64,000 bases of DNA from Trichopria drosophilae (GCA_030407085.1 CM059587.1:30973001-31037000), one strand, 5' to 3'; positions 1 to 13,456 are shown, counted from the stretch's first letter. A program made the numbers and translations. The notes: a model not told the origin generated them from the sequence alone.

Positions 1-3000
1 GTAATTTCTTTCTTCAATTATCAGTTATTAAAATGAGACAAAAATGTCTACCTTATTGAATCACTAGTTGGTACATAATTATATTTCCTAAACGGTTACA
101 CTGAGTGAAAAATACTTGTAGAAATATTTATGCCACCTTAGTTAAACATTTTTTTCAGTGAACGATTTTGTGTACTAAAAATTCCTCTGCTAAGGAAGCC
201 TTTGAAAAAATTAAAATAACTTTTTCCAAGAACATAATAATTTTCTTGCATTCAAAATTCGTTGACTTTAGAAAAGTTTAGACTAAATTTTCTGCAAGTT
301 TCAGAAAATAATATTTATATAACTTTATATATTCGAACGAGTTGAAATAAAATTTTGTATTAAATTCCTATTTTTAAAAATTCAGTATTTCGTGTTTTTC
401 TCGAAAATTTGTTTGAATAAGGTACTGATAATTAAAATTTATTTTTTGATTGACTGATCCGTAGAGAGACGACTGGTCCAAAAACTACATATAATCAAAG
501 ATGAGCTAGTCGTCCCTGAAAGACAAACCACTAATTCTTTTCTACGTGCAAATTCCAGGTGGATTTTCTAGAAGTTAGTCTCAATGACAGTAAGAATATT
601 AATAGGAGTTAAATCGCCCATATGTAATATTAAAAACGTATTTAAAAAATATTTATTATTTATAAATTCCTTATGTTATTTATAAATTTCCATGTACTGT
701 TTCAACGTGAAACAATATTTTGAAGATGAACTTAGTATTTCTGCTCTCCGTGTGAATGAGTAATCCGAAACTGTGCAAACCAAATTACAGTCTTCAAATC
801 TGTAATTAGGTTTTCATGTTTTTTATTTATGGTAATTACAGCAAGCAAGTGTCCTGTTGACTAGTAACTTTTGTAAAGACGAAACAAAAACCAGCATTAC
901 AAAATATTATTAATGATTAATGGAACCATGAAAGAAGAATTGGTTGTAACATATAATATTAGCAGAATCATCAATTCAGAATATTGTAATTTATATCATA
1001 CAATAACTATTTTTACTATGGCAAGATGGTATTTTCGTTTAATCAATTTTATTACATCCATTTTACTACTCCAGAAAATTCAAAGTGAATATTAAATTGT
1101 AAAACTACGGAACATTTGAGGTTATATAAGGTGTAGGATTAAAGGGAACAATGTCATGGTGTTCTTAGTTAATTTACCTACTGTTTGTAATTATGTATTT
1201 TACTTATCTAAAATACTTCCATAAACTATTTTTTTCTTTTCATTGAAACTAGATGATTAAAAAGATGAAAATTATTACAAAGAATTTCAACCTTTCAACG
1301 ATTGTTAAACATATAGTGATATCGCAGTTTGTCATACTCTAAATTTAAATAACAGGAAATTATATTTATAGACGAAGCTATTTATATTTTTAAGGCCATT
1401 TTTATTTGAAAACCAGGAACAAATTTTTACAAAGTAAATAAATCAAAAACATTTCTTCACGGTTTGTAAATGAAAATCAATTTGTTAGGGCCGTAAAAAC
1501 GAGGAAAATAAAAAAAAATGCATTCGGAAAATCCAAAGCGTTGCATATATTGTTTCTTGTTAGTTAAGAAGGTTGCGGTACTAATTTTACGAGCCTCGGT
1601 ATAGCGTATACGTCAATCACATTCTATAATAGAACTGATTCTAATTTTATTTGCACACACAATGTAATATTAGTATTAAAAAACATATTAAATGTAATAA
1701 AAGTTTTATAATTATTTATTTATAATTGTCTATACTTACATACGTAATACGCATTTACAGGTTTAAAAAATGAACAGCACTGAGGGGAAATTAATAAAAG
1801 CCTCGTGGTTCGCGTGCACAAACGATTAAATGCAGACACGTATTTAATCCCTTGTGAACCTTGTATTAAATTTTTTTTTTCATATAAAAAATATTCAATG
1901 ATAGATTCCTAAACATATAACATTTTTACATACATCAGTGTTATTGATATTATTCCCTGCAATATATGGTAGAAATTTACATCTTGACAAATGGTTGACA
2001 AAATGCGGGACTAATTATTTATTAACACTTACAAATATGTAGTTAATTTTAAAAATAATCGCGCATAAAATTAAATTATAATACATTGTTCATCTTAATT
2101 GTCAAAGTAATTTTTTGTATATTGCAACAATGATAGTGTGTAATGAAAATTCAGTGACGTGTTCATTTTTAAATTCCTGTGATTATTGAGTGTTGAGCTG
2201 TCAATAAACAAGAAATTATAAACAAAAATTAATTTGTGCCTTCACTTAAAGAGTGCCCGTTCAGAACCACATGATCATATTGACATATTTGCAAACGGTA
2301 CTTCTACTAAAATAAAAAAAACCTAAATAAATGGTATTAATGTTGAAAGTTGTTTTTGATAATGCTCGTATTGCGCAGTCGCTGACTATGGCGTGGAGGT
2401 CTCACAGCTCCATCAGGCGTCGTACGCAATCGGTAACAAATCGAGCAGCGTGAACTGCCGAGTTGTCAAGTTTCATTTTTATTTATTATAGTTTATGCTC
2501 GTTAGAAAATCCTGGTTAAAGTAAAAAATAGATTAAACTATGCAGACATTTTAATGAGATCTTTATAAAAATGTTAACCGATATTTTACTAAATTAAGAA
2601 ATAATGAAACTTAGTGAGATTTATAGTTGTACGGAACAAAAATTGTGACAAGGATGCATGCTCAGAAACTTCTCAAGAAGTCAATACAAAAATACCATTT
2701 GAGAAGCAGAACTATATTTTTAGTTGATTTGACTTCTTTCCAGTATTAACTGCAACTTTTCACAACAACATTTTCTTGAATCAGTTAAAAAGGAATCAAA
2801 TCAACTAAAATTTTTTCTGGAAATTTTTTTTAGTGCAGCTATTAGCGGTTGCTTTTTTATTATATTAGTGCATGCCTTTTACGCATAGTATCGCATTTCT
2901 TGATCTCCAATCATTCGGAATACTTTTTCGTTTACTGAGTAAATAATATTAACTTGAGTAAAAATAGTAAAATTAACAACATCAACAAAGTTACACTACC

Positions 3001-3306
3001 AACAAAAGTATTTCTTTTAACTACTCTCGACTCAACTTCTCAATGGTAGTTGAATTTGTCAAGTAAATTTTTTTCAGTTCATTAGCTGTTTTCATGCATA
3101 GTATTCATATAATTATTCAGGTGTTAATTTTTTAAGTCTACCGTAAGAAATACAATCCCTAATATCTGCATTTAAAGTATTCCACACGTGCTTAAGTCTA
3201 CGATCGGAGGAAAAAACGCATAATTATTTCGATAAGTCGATTCATATATAATCCGTGGAATCTGAATGGGATATGGTGTTGTTATTAGTAGAAATAATCC
3301 AGATAG

Positions 3307-3373
<67 letters not shown>

Positions 3374-3900
3374 ATGTTATTAAAGTTTTTTTTCATATTT
3401 TTAGTGTTTCATGTTTGCGTCCAGGAAAGGCAATCAAGACCCTGCTGATGAGCACACTTGAACCGTGTGAAATGCATTTTTTAACGCAATTATTTACAAC
3501 GTTATTGTTTACAATAATTATTATTGCATACTTGATTATAATGACCGAAAAATACCCAGATCTTCTTCATTTAATGCTATACTGAATAAGCTGAGAATAT
3601 CTTATTATGGTAATGTTCGCATTAAGGTATGCACATTTTGGTTCATTTAATAAGTTGTAAAATATGCCCTTCTTCAATAAGTACAATAAATTACTAATAA
3701 ATGAATTATCACTTATTTTACGTGGACGACTAATAACTTTGAGAATATGTAAATGTTTACTTATTAAAATTTAGAGACCATGTTAATGTCATACACCTAT
3801 ATTAATTCTAATGATGAAACTTACTTGTAATAAACTTGTATTATACTAGGTTTTTATTAGGGACTATTTAAACTGACTAGAAGTAGTGAAACGCAAAAAA
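1..3900. other. AT-rich non-coding stretch
   Basis: No coding region is recognised here. If the candidate exon at 3989-3931 is real, this stretch would be its first intron, because that exon is followed by a strong donor pointing left. A GC-rich patch at about 2370-2465 stands out from the surrounding AT-rich DNA and could be an exon or small conserved element. No frame there gives a recognisable protein with good splice sites on both sides. The stretch also contains an (AT)n tract. Confidence 0.5.
3313..3371. repeat. (AT)n microsatellite
   Basis: An uninterrupted alternating AT tract of nearly 60 bases. The short frame running through it (poly Ile-Tyr) is an artefact of the repeat. Confidence 0.95.
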
Positions 3901-3930
3901 TGGTAAATTCCCAAGTGCATAGTTACTTAC

Positions 3931-3989
3931 TCGTTTATGCCGGCAGCATCGCTGTCCAGCATCATGCTCCAAGTCTGTTCTGTCATCAT
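3931..3989 (-). CDS. Candidate first coding exon, unidentified minus-strand gene
   Basis: On the minus strand two consecutive ATG codons open a frame reading MMTEQTWSMMLDSDAAGIN, followed by two bases (GA) and a strong donor GTAAGT at 3930-3925. An in-frame stop (TAG) lies shortly upstream, so translation would start at one of the two ATGs. The exon is 59 nt, or 19 codons plus 2 nt, and its GC content is clearly above the surroundings. The next exon would lie at lower coordinates and was not found in the window. The acidic, Met-rich start resembles the N terminus of some regulatory proteins, but I do not recognise the family. It could also be a chance frame in a GC-rich leader. Confidence 0.4.
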
Positions 3990-4262
3990 TATCTTGGAAC
4001 AATCGGAGCGCCACGTCCTCTCACATAGTTGCTAATAATAATGCGATCGCATTACGGCTCCACATCACGTATCCACGTGAGCCGTAATTGCAGTATCTTT
4101 TCACGGATAATTTTCCCTCCTTTTCGCACACACTCCCGACGCCCACAACTGTATGATGTCTTCCAGATGTCTCCGGAAAATCCGACGATTTTTCACCCGG
4201 GCACACGGCGTTTTCCTCACATCTCGCATTTGTCGAATGTGTCATTCATAGTTTACTCATTC
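3990..4262 (-). promoter_or_regulatory. Possible 5' UTR or promoter-proximal region of the 3.9 kb exon
   Basis: This CpG-containing, GC-rich block lies directly upstream, in minus-strand sense, of the candidate coding exon and is flanked by AT-rich DNA. It contains an upstream open frame (4245-4021, 74 codons, opening with MTHSTN) that ends before the main ATG, as in a leader with an upstream ORF. No clear TATA box was seen. The assignment rests on composition and position only. Confidence 0.3.
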
Positions 4263-5575
4263 GGTTAACGATAGCTTCGAAAAATTACGTTTTGTCGTAC
4301 TGCGATTGAAATCCATTAAGCAGTACGTGACAGATAATGCTGCGGATGACAAAAATTCAAATTCTGATAAATTCAATACATTCAGATACTTTTAATATAA
4401 AAAATGATGACGGAAATTACGATTTTTGGATACTCAGAGTGCTGTCATGATAACTCAGATAAAGATTTTTATCAAATTATTTCCCATGACTTCTAAATAA
4501 ATAACAAACTTTATTTGACAAGTTTAAATACGATATTACAACGATTTTGATAAGAAATTTAGGTAGAAGTTTACCAATTTAGAAGAATTTTTCCAGCGAT
4601 TTCTCTTCTAAAATCTTTGCATAATTCACATGTGTTGCAGCGATGTTGCGCAAGGATATCACGACTTCACGGCTGTATATTGACCCCAGGATCTATTTTT
4701 TATTGTCCCTTTTTGACATTTTTTCTGGAGTTTGTTTAAATTATTGTGAAATCTTAAAACAAACGTAACAGAAAATCAATACACTATTTTTCATTTCGAC
4801 CACGATCAGTGTATTTAATTTTTACATTATCTTCGCGACATTTCGGAACTGTGTATAGACAGTTTTCTGACTTTAGAAGGGTAAGCGCTGCAAAAATTGC
4901 AAAAAAAATTATTGCAAAATTCGTTCCAATTCATTCAGAAATTTCAATATCATATTCCTGCTTGTACAACAACATAAAAATAACCACTGCATTGTTTTGA
5001 AATAAAAAATTCTAATTCTCATACACGCAAAAACTTTATTCAGTGAAAATCCGTTGAGAATAAGAGAAAGTTTTAAACATTTTTTACTCATTGTTTAAGA
5101 AATCGTTATGGAACATTTTAACAATTGAAAAGAGATTTTTCATATAATATCTACAATGGTATTACTATGAATGCCTTATTTCTTTACGGGCGTAAGTGGA
5201 TGTTAAATGAAAGTTAAATTGTTAAAGACCAAGTTTAGCAGTATATTTTAGAACTTAAATTCTTTTAAAACAAAGTTTGCGAAATTCATTTTTTTATTGT
5301 CCTTAGTATTTCTTTTTCCAATAATGCATAACGAATTTTTGTAAATTTTTAAATAAAAAAGATATGCAAGTTTAAACAAAAAATTGTTGTATTCTTTGTC
5401 AATTTTTTGGATTTTATTATGGGTACTGGAATTGGAATATCGCAAATATCGCATCCAAAACGATTTTAATTGATACAGGTATACAATTTTCAAAATTTAA
5501 AAGTATAGTTTTATTTATCATAATCATTCGTACATAACACATAAAAAGTACGAAATATAATACAAAAAATAGCAT
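4263..5575. other. Intergenic AT-rich stretch
   Basis: No gene, RNA or clear repeat seen. The open frames are short, AT-rich and of the length expected by chance in this composition. Confidence 0.5.
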
Positions 5576-5579
5576 TGTA

Positions 5580-6310
5580 CGAAACTTGGTATACAAATGT
5601 TTTTCGGGTTGCTGAAAAAATGTGAAATCAGACTTTAAAAATTCAAAATGACAAATCTACCACGGACGAAAATTTAAAAAATTAATGGAATTGACTAATT
5701 ACTTGGAAGTTTCTGTGGTCCCTGATAGCGAAACTGAAGTCGGTTTTTAATAATTCAAAATGTCAGATCCACTATGGCTTACGAAATTTAAAAAAATTGT
5801 CTGATGTTTTATAGTTTATCTAGAATTTAGTATTAGTTTACAAGAATTCAAAGTAATTTTACCATTAAAATAATTTTGAAAAATAAAATTAAAAAAATAA
5901 GTGTTTTGGTAATGCTGACAATTAGGAAACCTGACATGTCGAAACTGTTGTAAGTACCATATTTTAAAAACTGACTGTATTTTCAATCAACGATACCGAA
6001 AACCCCCAAATAACAAGTTTCAAGTGCATTCAATTAAGTTTTAAACATTTTGTACGCAACATTGGATCCATTATTTTGAATTTTTAAAAACTGATTTCAA
6101 ATTTATGATCAGCTATCCCAACAAAGATTTAGAAACCCTGTTACATAATTCTATTATTTTTTTTATTTTGTATGAATTTCTGTGATATTACAAACAAATA
6201 TTCACTTTTAGTACCATTTTTTATGCGATATTTTGAAAACCTTTTTTTTGCAACAATCGTATCTAATATCAAATTCATTTTCCATCGGACGTTTGGTACT
6301 ATTAGAGATC
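5580..6310. repeat. Family B dispersed repeat copy, weakly inverted
   Basis: Degenerate copies of the motif set shared by all family B copies: an 'aattcaaaatg(g)c...gatcc' segment near 5640 and 5755, and the complementary 'ggatccattattttgaattttt' type segment near 6065-6090 followed by a 'gatcagc..cc' block. The two orientations suggest a decayed foldback. No protein is encoded. Confidence 0.5.
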
Positions 6311-8330
6311 CAATAATAATTAGATTATGAAATTCAATACATTCAACAAAATTTATTTTTTTTAAGCATCGTGCAAAACTTATTTTTTTTTATTTTTCAA
6401 AAATTTGTTATGCACAGTTGTAAAGAGCTAGACTTTTCTGACATAGGTTAAGGTTAATGCTTTGCTAAACATTAGTTATGGCACACTGTACAATTTGCAA
6501 TGTGTGCCTTCTTGTATTATTTACAACATTTGCTTAACCATTTACAATAATTATAGTAATTATTGAAACATGTAAATGATCAGTGTAATATACAAATTAA
6601 CGTTGATAAGAATATTATTTAATACTTTTTTCCAGATATGTTTTATAACAATGATTACGTTGGTGAGAATTTTAAATTGACGCTAGAAAATATGGTTGGT
6701 CCACTGGTTATAATCATTCAGTTGGATGCTCCTTGAATTTTCTACAGCTGAACCCCAACAAGTCTTTAATTAAGAGTGTATCGTTTTCTTTTTAACGCTC
6801 AACTTTTATATTAGAGTAAGGTAGAATTCAAAGCCTTGAATTTTCGGACTTTATCAAAGAATTAGTACATTTTACTGCAGAAAATGTAGACAGCAAATTA
6901 AATGTTATCGATTTTGATACTGTCTTTCAAAAGATCATAACGTTTCTCATAAGAGGACAAATCAGTATGTAATCGCAGTAATAAAGTATTGGAAATCATA
7001 ACGCTGTGGAAAATACAAAATATTGCCGCTTTTCCTCCAACGGCAGTTGATTTCATTTTAATAAATTCATTAAAAAATTAGCAATAATATATTTAATAGT
7101 CACTCAAAAATTATCGTATTGGCTTGTAAAGATATTTTTTATGAATTTCTCAACGTTTCCATATAAAATTCTAAAAAATTATACATTACAAATTTACTAG
7201 AATGATGTTCTCCGTTATAATTAGTGCATTGGGGAGGATATAGTTTTTTCTCACGTATAAAATAATCAACTCGACTGATTACTTTGAAAAATGTTTGTGG
7301 GTTCAATGTTGTTTAGTAAACAGTGCTACTCATTGGTATTGATGTGAAGTGGTAATTCAAATACCAAGAATAATTCATCTGAATAAATTAATTTAAGATA
7401 CTTTTACTATGTACTTCAGCATACTATATAATTATTTAATTAATAAGCCAATTCGAAATTAATTTGTGCTCACCATCTTGAAGTGGGTAATTACAGTTTT
7501 TATAGAATCAGTTTTCAAAGAAAGATTATCAAAAGCGGCAGTGATTAGATCGTCCTCTATTCACCATCGTTACAAATTGCTTGAACAAATTTTTTTGAAA
7601 AGTGGTTTTAAAACTGATGACATATTAAAGGTCAAAGTAATCGATAACTTTTCATCGAGTAGCTTTAAGCCGACTAATTGATAACAATTTTATATTTCGC
7701 GATATGTTCCAAGTATGAAAAAATTATATCTAGCAGTCAAATATTAAAGAAGCGCCTGCGTTCCAGTGCTCACAGCTACTTTGTTTAATTTAAAACCTAG
7801 AATAGGATCCAAGAAAGAAAAATTGTGTAAAATCGTTATGATTTTGTATTGTTTAGAAAGTCATAACGTTTATATTATACATTTATAAAATCAAAAGAAA
7901 CAACTAATTTTATTTACGTTAATAAAACAAATAAAAAAGTGAATTTAATCAAATGTATTGCTCCTTTTTTACTTAAATTTGAATACCATTTTGATAAATT
8001 ACGTTTTTCACTAAGGATGAGTCTAAGTATACTCTATTGCGTTTGAGGAAATCCCATCCTGTGCTCGAATAATTGAAACTTCAATTCAAAGAACGGTTGC
8101 AGATCATAAATTTAAATACGACAAGTACTTGCTTTTCAGTGACATATATGCTATCTTTTTTATGCTAACATTATTTAGATCAGTTACAATCTATTTAAAG
8201 GCCTATTAATATAAGTTGCGTAAAGTCGATAGTGCTTTGTTAGTCGACGTTCATAACTAAAAATCACTGAGAAGAAATACAAAAATGTTCACTCTAGAAA
8301 AATGATACTTTTAAAAACAATCTTAACTTT
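6311..8330. other. AT-rich stretch with no recognised feature
   Basis: Both strands were read for domains, splice-bounded frames and repeats. Nothing supportable was seen. The 71-codon frame at 7466-7681 has no recognisable motif. Confidence 0.45.
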
Positions 8331-8332
8331 CA

Positions 8333-9200
8333 ATGACAAATTACACAGGCCAACAAAACTTATACCAAGAAATCGGACTATACTATTATCCGAAGTTTTC
8401 TGTTGCGCAGAATCAAAATTTGGTAGCAGAATTGTTCTATCACGTCAAGATTTTGAGATATTCTAATCTAAAAGCGCAAAAAACACTGTTTTTTCCATAT
8501 TCAGTAAGTTTTTGTGCCGGAACCAAATTATTATTTGCAATTTGGCATGAATAATATTAAAGTGCCATTTGCTAGCTTAAAATGCTTTTTAATAATTCCG
8601 ATACGATTTTTTTTAACGAGTTACCGAGTTTTTGTCTGGGATCAATTATGATTTTCATACATTTAAGTAAATGTGTAATTACATGAAAATAACTAACAAA
8701 CTGAGACCGACTTGAAATATCCTAACCTAACCTAACCTGAAAGTGCAAACATTTTTGTCCATTTTCAGTAAGTTTTCGTGGTGAAATGATTTTTTTTCTT
8801 ATTTTGACAAAAACCAGAGTAAAATGCATTCATCAGAAACCTGAGTATTGTTTTCCGACGTTTTTCGATGTGCTGAATCAAAATCTGGTAGTATAATTGC
8901 TTTATGGCGTGAAATTTCAAGACACCCTAACCTAAAAGTGCAAAAAACGAAAATCATAATCGTGCCTTGACACAACTTTGATAACTCATTTTAAAAAAAT
9001 GGTACGAAATTACTTAAAAAGCATTTTGAAGATGATAAACAATGCTTTAAACTGGTTGTTGCCAAAGTGTGAACAAGCATTTTGTTCCGCCATAATTTTT
9101 TCGCTTTTAGGTTAGGTTATCTCAAAATGCTGACGTGATGGAACAATTTTGCGGACAGATTTGGATGCATCTCATTGCCAACCTTCCGAAAAGTATTATC
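8333..9200. repeat. Family A foldback repeat
   Basis: The left part carries 'cgtcaagattttgagatattc' near 8440 and 'gatatcctaacctaa' type cores near 8715 and 8930. The right part carries the reverse orientation, 'aggttaggttatctcaaaa', near 9109. The same sequence set recurs at about 19.7-20.5, 26.27-26.4 and 50.64-51.3 kb, so this is a dispersed family with inverted arms rather than a gene. The 73-codon frame at 8333-8554 runs through one arm. Confidence 0.7.
8721..8738. repeat. Short telomere-like (CCTAA)n tract
   Basis: About three and a half copies of CCTAA, the complement of the insect telomere unit TTAGG, inside a family A repeat. It appears to be a local expansion of the 'tatcctaaccta' core of that family, so it need not derive from a telomere. 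Confidence 0.7.
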
Positions 9201-9204
9201 CAAA

Positions 9205-9400
9205 TATATCTTGGATCCGCCATTTTGAATTTTTGAAAACTGATGTCACATTCGTAATCAGCGACCCCAAAAACCACCGAGTAGTAAGTTTCATGCCAAT
9301 CTAATTAATTTTTACATTTGTCGCCCGCCATATTAGACCCGCCATTTTGAATTTCTGAACACTAACACAGGATTCATATTCTGTAACAATTTTTAGGCGA
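9205..9400. repeat. Family B repeat fragment
   Basis: Contains 'gccattttgaatttttg', then 'attcgtaatcagcgacccc', then a second 'gccattttgaatttctg'. This block order recurs in the family B copies at 23.1-24.4, 39.7-39.8 and 61.5-62.04 kb. Confidence 0.6.
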
Positions 9401-11809
9401 TTTAAAAATGTTTTAAAAATTCGTGTTTTTAACCACAATTTGTGTATTTTTTTTTAAATAATAGGAATTTTTTAACACGATCTAGGTTACATATTTTTAA
9501 AGTCCTGTGCTTCTGAATAAAACGTACTAAATTTGACTCAAAAATATTAATTTTTTTCAAAGACTTTGAGGTTTTTGTAGGTAATTTTTCGAAAATTTTA
9601 GTAGCGGCATTTAAAAGAACGACCTCAAAACTAGTCGGTTATGAATGTCTCTATTTTTAAAAAATGTTTATTTTATAAATAACCTATTCATAATTGGGCT
9701 TTAAATGGTTAAGACTTTCGACTCATAGTCGAAATGAGGTAATTGTACATTAGATTACAGTTATTTAAAAGTCGGAACGATATCGCCCTATAAGATTACT
9801 CGATAATAAAGACATAATTTTGGTAATTTTTAATATACAACATTGAAGCCCCAAGACTTTAAAGGTGTTTTTTTCGATTACTGTTAAGCAATTTTCGCCT
9901 GGGTTCAAGTCTTTACAGTCTATTTGATGCATATGACAAATTCTCAGTCGAAAAGTGTTAAATTTTAATTAATTAGGGCATCATGACTTTAACTTGGTCG
10001 AAACGACCTTCTTGCCTCATGGGAAATAAACATCAAAAGGCAGCTTATGCTTTAAATTTTATGTTTATGAGTTGATACTCACAATTATAGATTAAAAAAC
10101 GTTGTGCTTCAAATATTATAACATTGTCGAGTTCATTGTAGTCTTTAGAAGAGATGATGATTAATGCGCTGTTGACATGATGCCAACAGATTTGACAATT
10201 CATTTGTCTAAAATACAAAACCCAGTAATGAATACTGACGATAAATAAACAGCTAATTCCTTACTTCTGTCTTTAAACCGATTCGCTACTACAAAATAAT
10301 ATCTACAATTGATAGAAAGGTAATTAGAAAAACATTTCATTTAATTCTTTTCATATAATAAAAACGTCGGATTACAGGCAATAATTACGAAATGTGATTT
10401 ACGTTTAAAATATGAAGAACATTGAAAGTTATCTTCGATTACGCGTAGATGCTTTATTCAGATTTTTACAATAATTTATAGGTACGATATGATGTGAACA
10501 TTGTTGCAAGAGAATAAATGGCATTCGAAGATGTTATTTATGATATTGATAACTTTTCAGTATTCTGCATCGAAATGGACGAATTTGAATATTTTATACT
10601 TTAGTTATTTGTACAAATATATTAAAAAATTAACAATAGGAACAATTTATAACTAAAGAAGCTTCAGAAGAAACTGTGCTTTCATAAAGAGGATACACAT
10701 TTGTGTACAGATTAGATTTATTAGATCTTGAAACGATGCCAGAGAATAAATTCATATGTTACGTAAATAATAAGGTATGTAAGTATAAAATTATGTGCAC
10801 ATATATACTACGAAGATATGAGAAAAGCAAGAGGGAGAGAGAAAGCATATTGTTTTTGAAATGAATTTAAATAGCAATCTATTAACTGATAGCATACGAT
10901 TTATGACAAGATGAATAAATTTAGAATAAATTAAAATATGCAAAGTCGGCTTAAGTCTATAGGCAAGTGGGTATACATATATATATTCCACTTTGAAATG
11001 TTTTGTATTCTTTTTCTGAACGCCAATTTTTTAAATTTATGTCTCAAGTTTACATTTACATCAATTAACGTTATTTATATTCTTCGCACGACTTTAAGTA
11101 TATAATTTGTAATTCAAAGTTGAAATGCAACACTATGTTTATGTTGTAACTTAAATGTTATATGAAGTACTCGATGCAATAGTAAAACTTTGCTAAAATT
11201 ATTTGCTGCTTTTTTCAATCGCTTTTAATTAATATTACTTTCTTACTGTAATTCAATTTCTAGAAAATTGGAAAAATTAAAATTTTTACGATATTGTCGG
11301 TTTGTAATTAAACAACTTCAGTAAATAATTTTAAATATTGATGTCAGAGCTCCAGAAGGAAATGCATATTGCCGTGCAGAATCATAATTCACTTCATCAA
11401 TGTACAAATAATTAAGTATATACGAATTTAATGACATATAAGTTAATTCTCAAAATTTAATATGTTAATTAGTTGAACACGATGTAATTACGCCAATTGT
11501 CATAATTATAATAAGCTGTGGAAAGAAACTAGTATCATATAGGTAAAAATGCATATTACTACAAAATGGTTGCTAAGTTTCTTCAGTATTTTCGAAAATT
11601 TTACCAGCGGCAATCGAAATAGCTACCTCAAAACTTGCCGGATATGAACGCCTTCAGTTTTTTAACATTTTTATTGTATACATAAAACGGTACTAAAATC
11701 CATGTGCAAATTATGCACATTTGGAATTTATCGGGTTAACTCTTTAACGTTCAGAATGCACTTTTCCCGCATATTTCAAACTGAAAATAATACACAGGCT
11801 GTTCGGAAT
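9401..11809. other. AT-rich stretch; two distantly similar segments
   Basis: No gene seen. Segments near 9570-9665 and 11585-11680 resemble each other: each has a 'cgaaaattttagYagcggc' block followed by 'acctcaaaact' and 'tatgaa'. They are probably diverged repeat copies. A TTAA followed by 'ctctttaacgttc' at about 11735 resembles the termini of the TTAA-bounded family. Confidence 0.4.
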
Positions 11810-12656
11810 GTACACGGAAAGGAAGAAACACGACTGAGTCCTGTCTACGCAGCACTGGTTACTGCGTGGCCGGTTCGCAAATACTTTCTATTTCAACTTG
11901 CTATAACTCAGTCAATTTTGAGAATTTTGAAACGAATAAAAAATAAAATTGTTCATTATAGTTTCCCAGATCTAGTGCACTAAGAAAAAGTGATATATCT
12001 TAATAAATAAAAAAGGTATTAATTTTTTAATGCAGAACTGCGAAATTTGTGTTTTTATACGTTCAGGCGCTTCGTTTATCGAGCGAATTTCAAGCATCCG
12101 AAAACTTTCAGCGAGAAAATTGTTCATTAAGGTATGAACAAATTTTGTGAAAAGTTTCATCTCCATTGCATTAATAGTTTAAAAGTAATCAATATTTAAT
12201 GTTAGTCGTGGCCTTGCGCGCATCGCCGTGGCACACATGACGCGCTGGCCGTCGACCGCTACCTATTTTAAACATTCATTAATTTTAAAACTATTAATGA
12301 AATTGAGATGAAACTTTCCAGAAAATTTGTTCATACCTTAATGAACAACTTTCTCGCTGAAAGTTTTCGGATGCTTGAAATTCGCTCGATAGACGAAGCG
12401 TCTGAATCTATAAACACAAATTTTTCAGTTCTGCATTAAAAAATTAATAACTTTTTGATTTATTAAGATATATAATTTTTTCTTTCTGCACTAGATCTGG
12501 GAAACTGTAATGAACAATTCCATTTTTCATTCGTTTCAAAATTCTCAAAATTGGCCGAGTTATAGCGAGTTGAAATAAAAAGTATTTGCGAACCGGCCAC
12601 GCAGTAACCAGTGCTGCGTAGACAGGACTCGGTCGTGTTTCTTTCTTTCCGTGTAC
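11810..12656. repeat. Foldback element, two ~375 bp inverted arms
   Basis: The left arm, starting GTACACGGAAAGGAAGAAAC at 11810, is repeated in reverse complement and ends in CCGTGTAC at 12656. The arms (11810-12184 and 12283-12656) match along almost their full length, including the central 'gttcattaaggtatgaacaa' and 'cactggttactgcgtggccg' blocks. The loop of about 98 bp is CpG-rich (GCGCG, GTCGACCGC). The open frames at 11702-11983, 12166-11972 and 12785-12444 are readings of the arms, not genes. It behaves like a non-autonomous foldback or long-TIR element. No clear target duplication was seen. Confidence 0.85.
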
Positions 12657-13093
12657 CGTATTTACTATTTTCAAGGATGCTCTTTCGAATGGTGACTTCA
12701 AAATATAAAAAAATTGAGTATTATCCGTTGATTTGGGCAAAAGTATGAGAAAAAACACATTTTTGAAGGACATTTTTATTTTCATTTTTCATGTCGATAC
12801 CGAGATTTCTTTGACCGTAAAAGAGCATAAAATGTTTGAAATTTAAAAAGAATAAGCAGGTAGACATTTTTATTTCACCTTGAAATATCCAAAATTACGG
12901 TGCATGCCAAGAAATTTTTTTAAAATTTGGGCAGTATAGAAATATATAATTTTAAACAAATTTCAACTCAACTTAGCAATACCACGGACATCATCTTTTG
13001 TCAGCCATAGAAATTTTTACCTCACATACGCAATCAGCAACCTCGAAAACCTACAGATATAAATTTTTTCGCAAATCGAGAAATTACTTCCAA
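12657..13093. other. Short AT-rich spacer
   Basis: Lies between the foldback and the GC-rich element. Nothing coding was recognised. Confidence 0.4.
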
Positions 13094-13112
13094 ACCCATG
13101 TGCGAAATTCGT

Positions 13113-13456
13113 AACGGCCCAGCCCTGGTCCAGTCCTGGCAACGGCGGTGCCGAGACTCGGCTGCGACATTGGGCCAACACTGGCATGAGTCTTGGTGCG
13201 ACACTACGGCCTAGACTCGGCAACCGGTCCTGGTCCAGTAATGGCTGCCAGCACTGTCACGGTATCGGCAGCCAGTATTGGCGCGGCATTGACTGTCGGC
13301 AATGGCCCAGAGTCTGTTAGGACACTACGGCCTAGACTCGGCAACCGGTATTGGACCATTAGTGGCTGCCAGCACTGTCACAGCACCGACAGCCAGCACT
13401 GGCCCGGCATACAAGCCAATATTGGCGCGGCGTTGATCGTCGGCGATGGCACAGAG
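13113..13456. repeat. Degenerate GC-rich tandem array, left end of the 13.1 kb element
   Basis: Variants of 'ggcccag.cctgg', 'ggctgccagcactgtca' and 'ctacggcctagactcggcaa' recur, the last pair twice about 120 bp apart (near 13206 and 13328). The 94-codon frame at 13193-13477 reflects this repetition. Confidence 0.75.

Noticed and set aside
3266..3448. 60-codon frame with poly Ile-Tyr
   Set aside because: Product of the (AT)n tract.
8721..8738. Telomere end
   Set aside because: Only about three and a half units, inside a dispersed repeat, with non-telomeric DNA on both sides.
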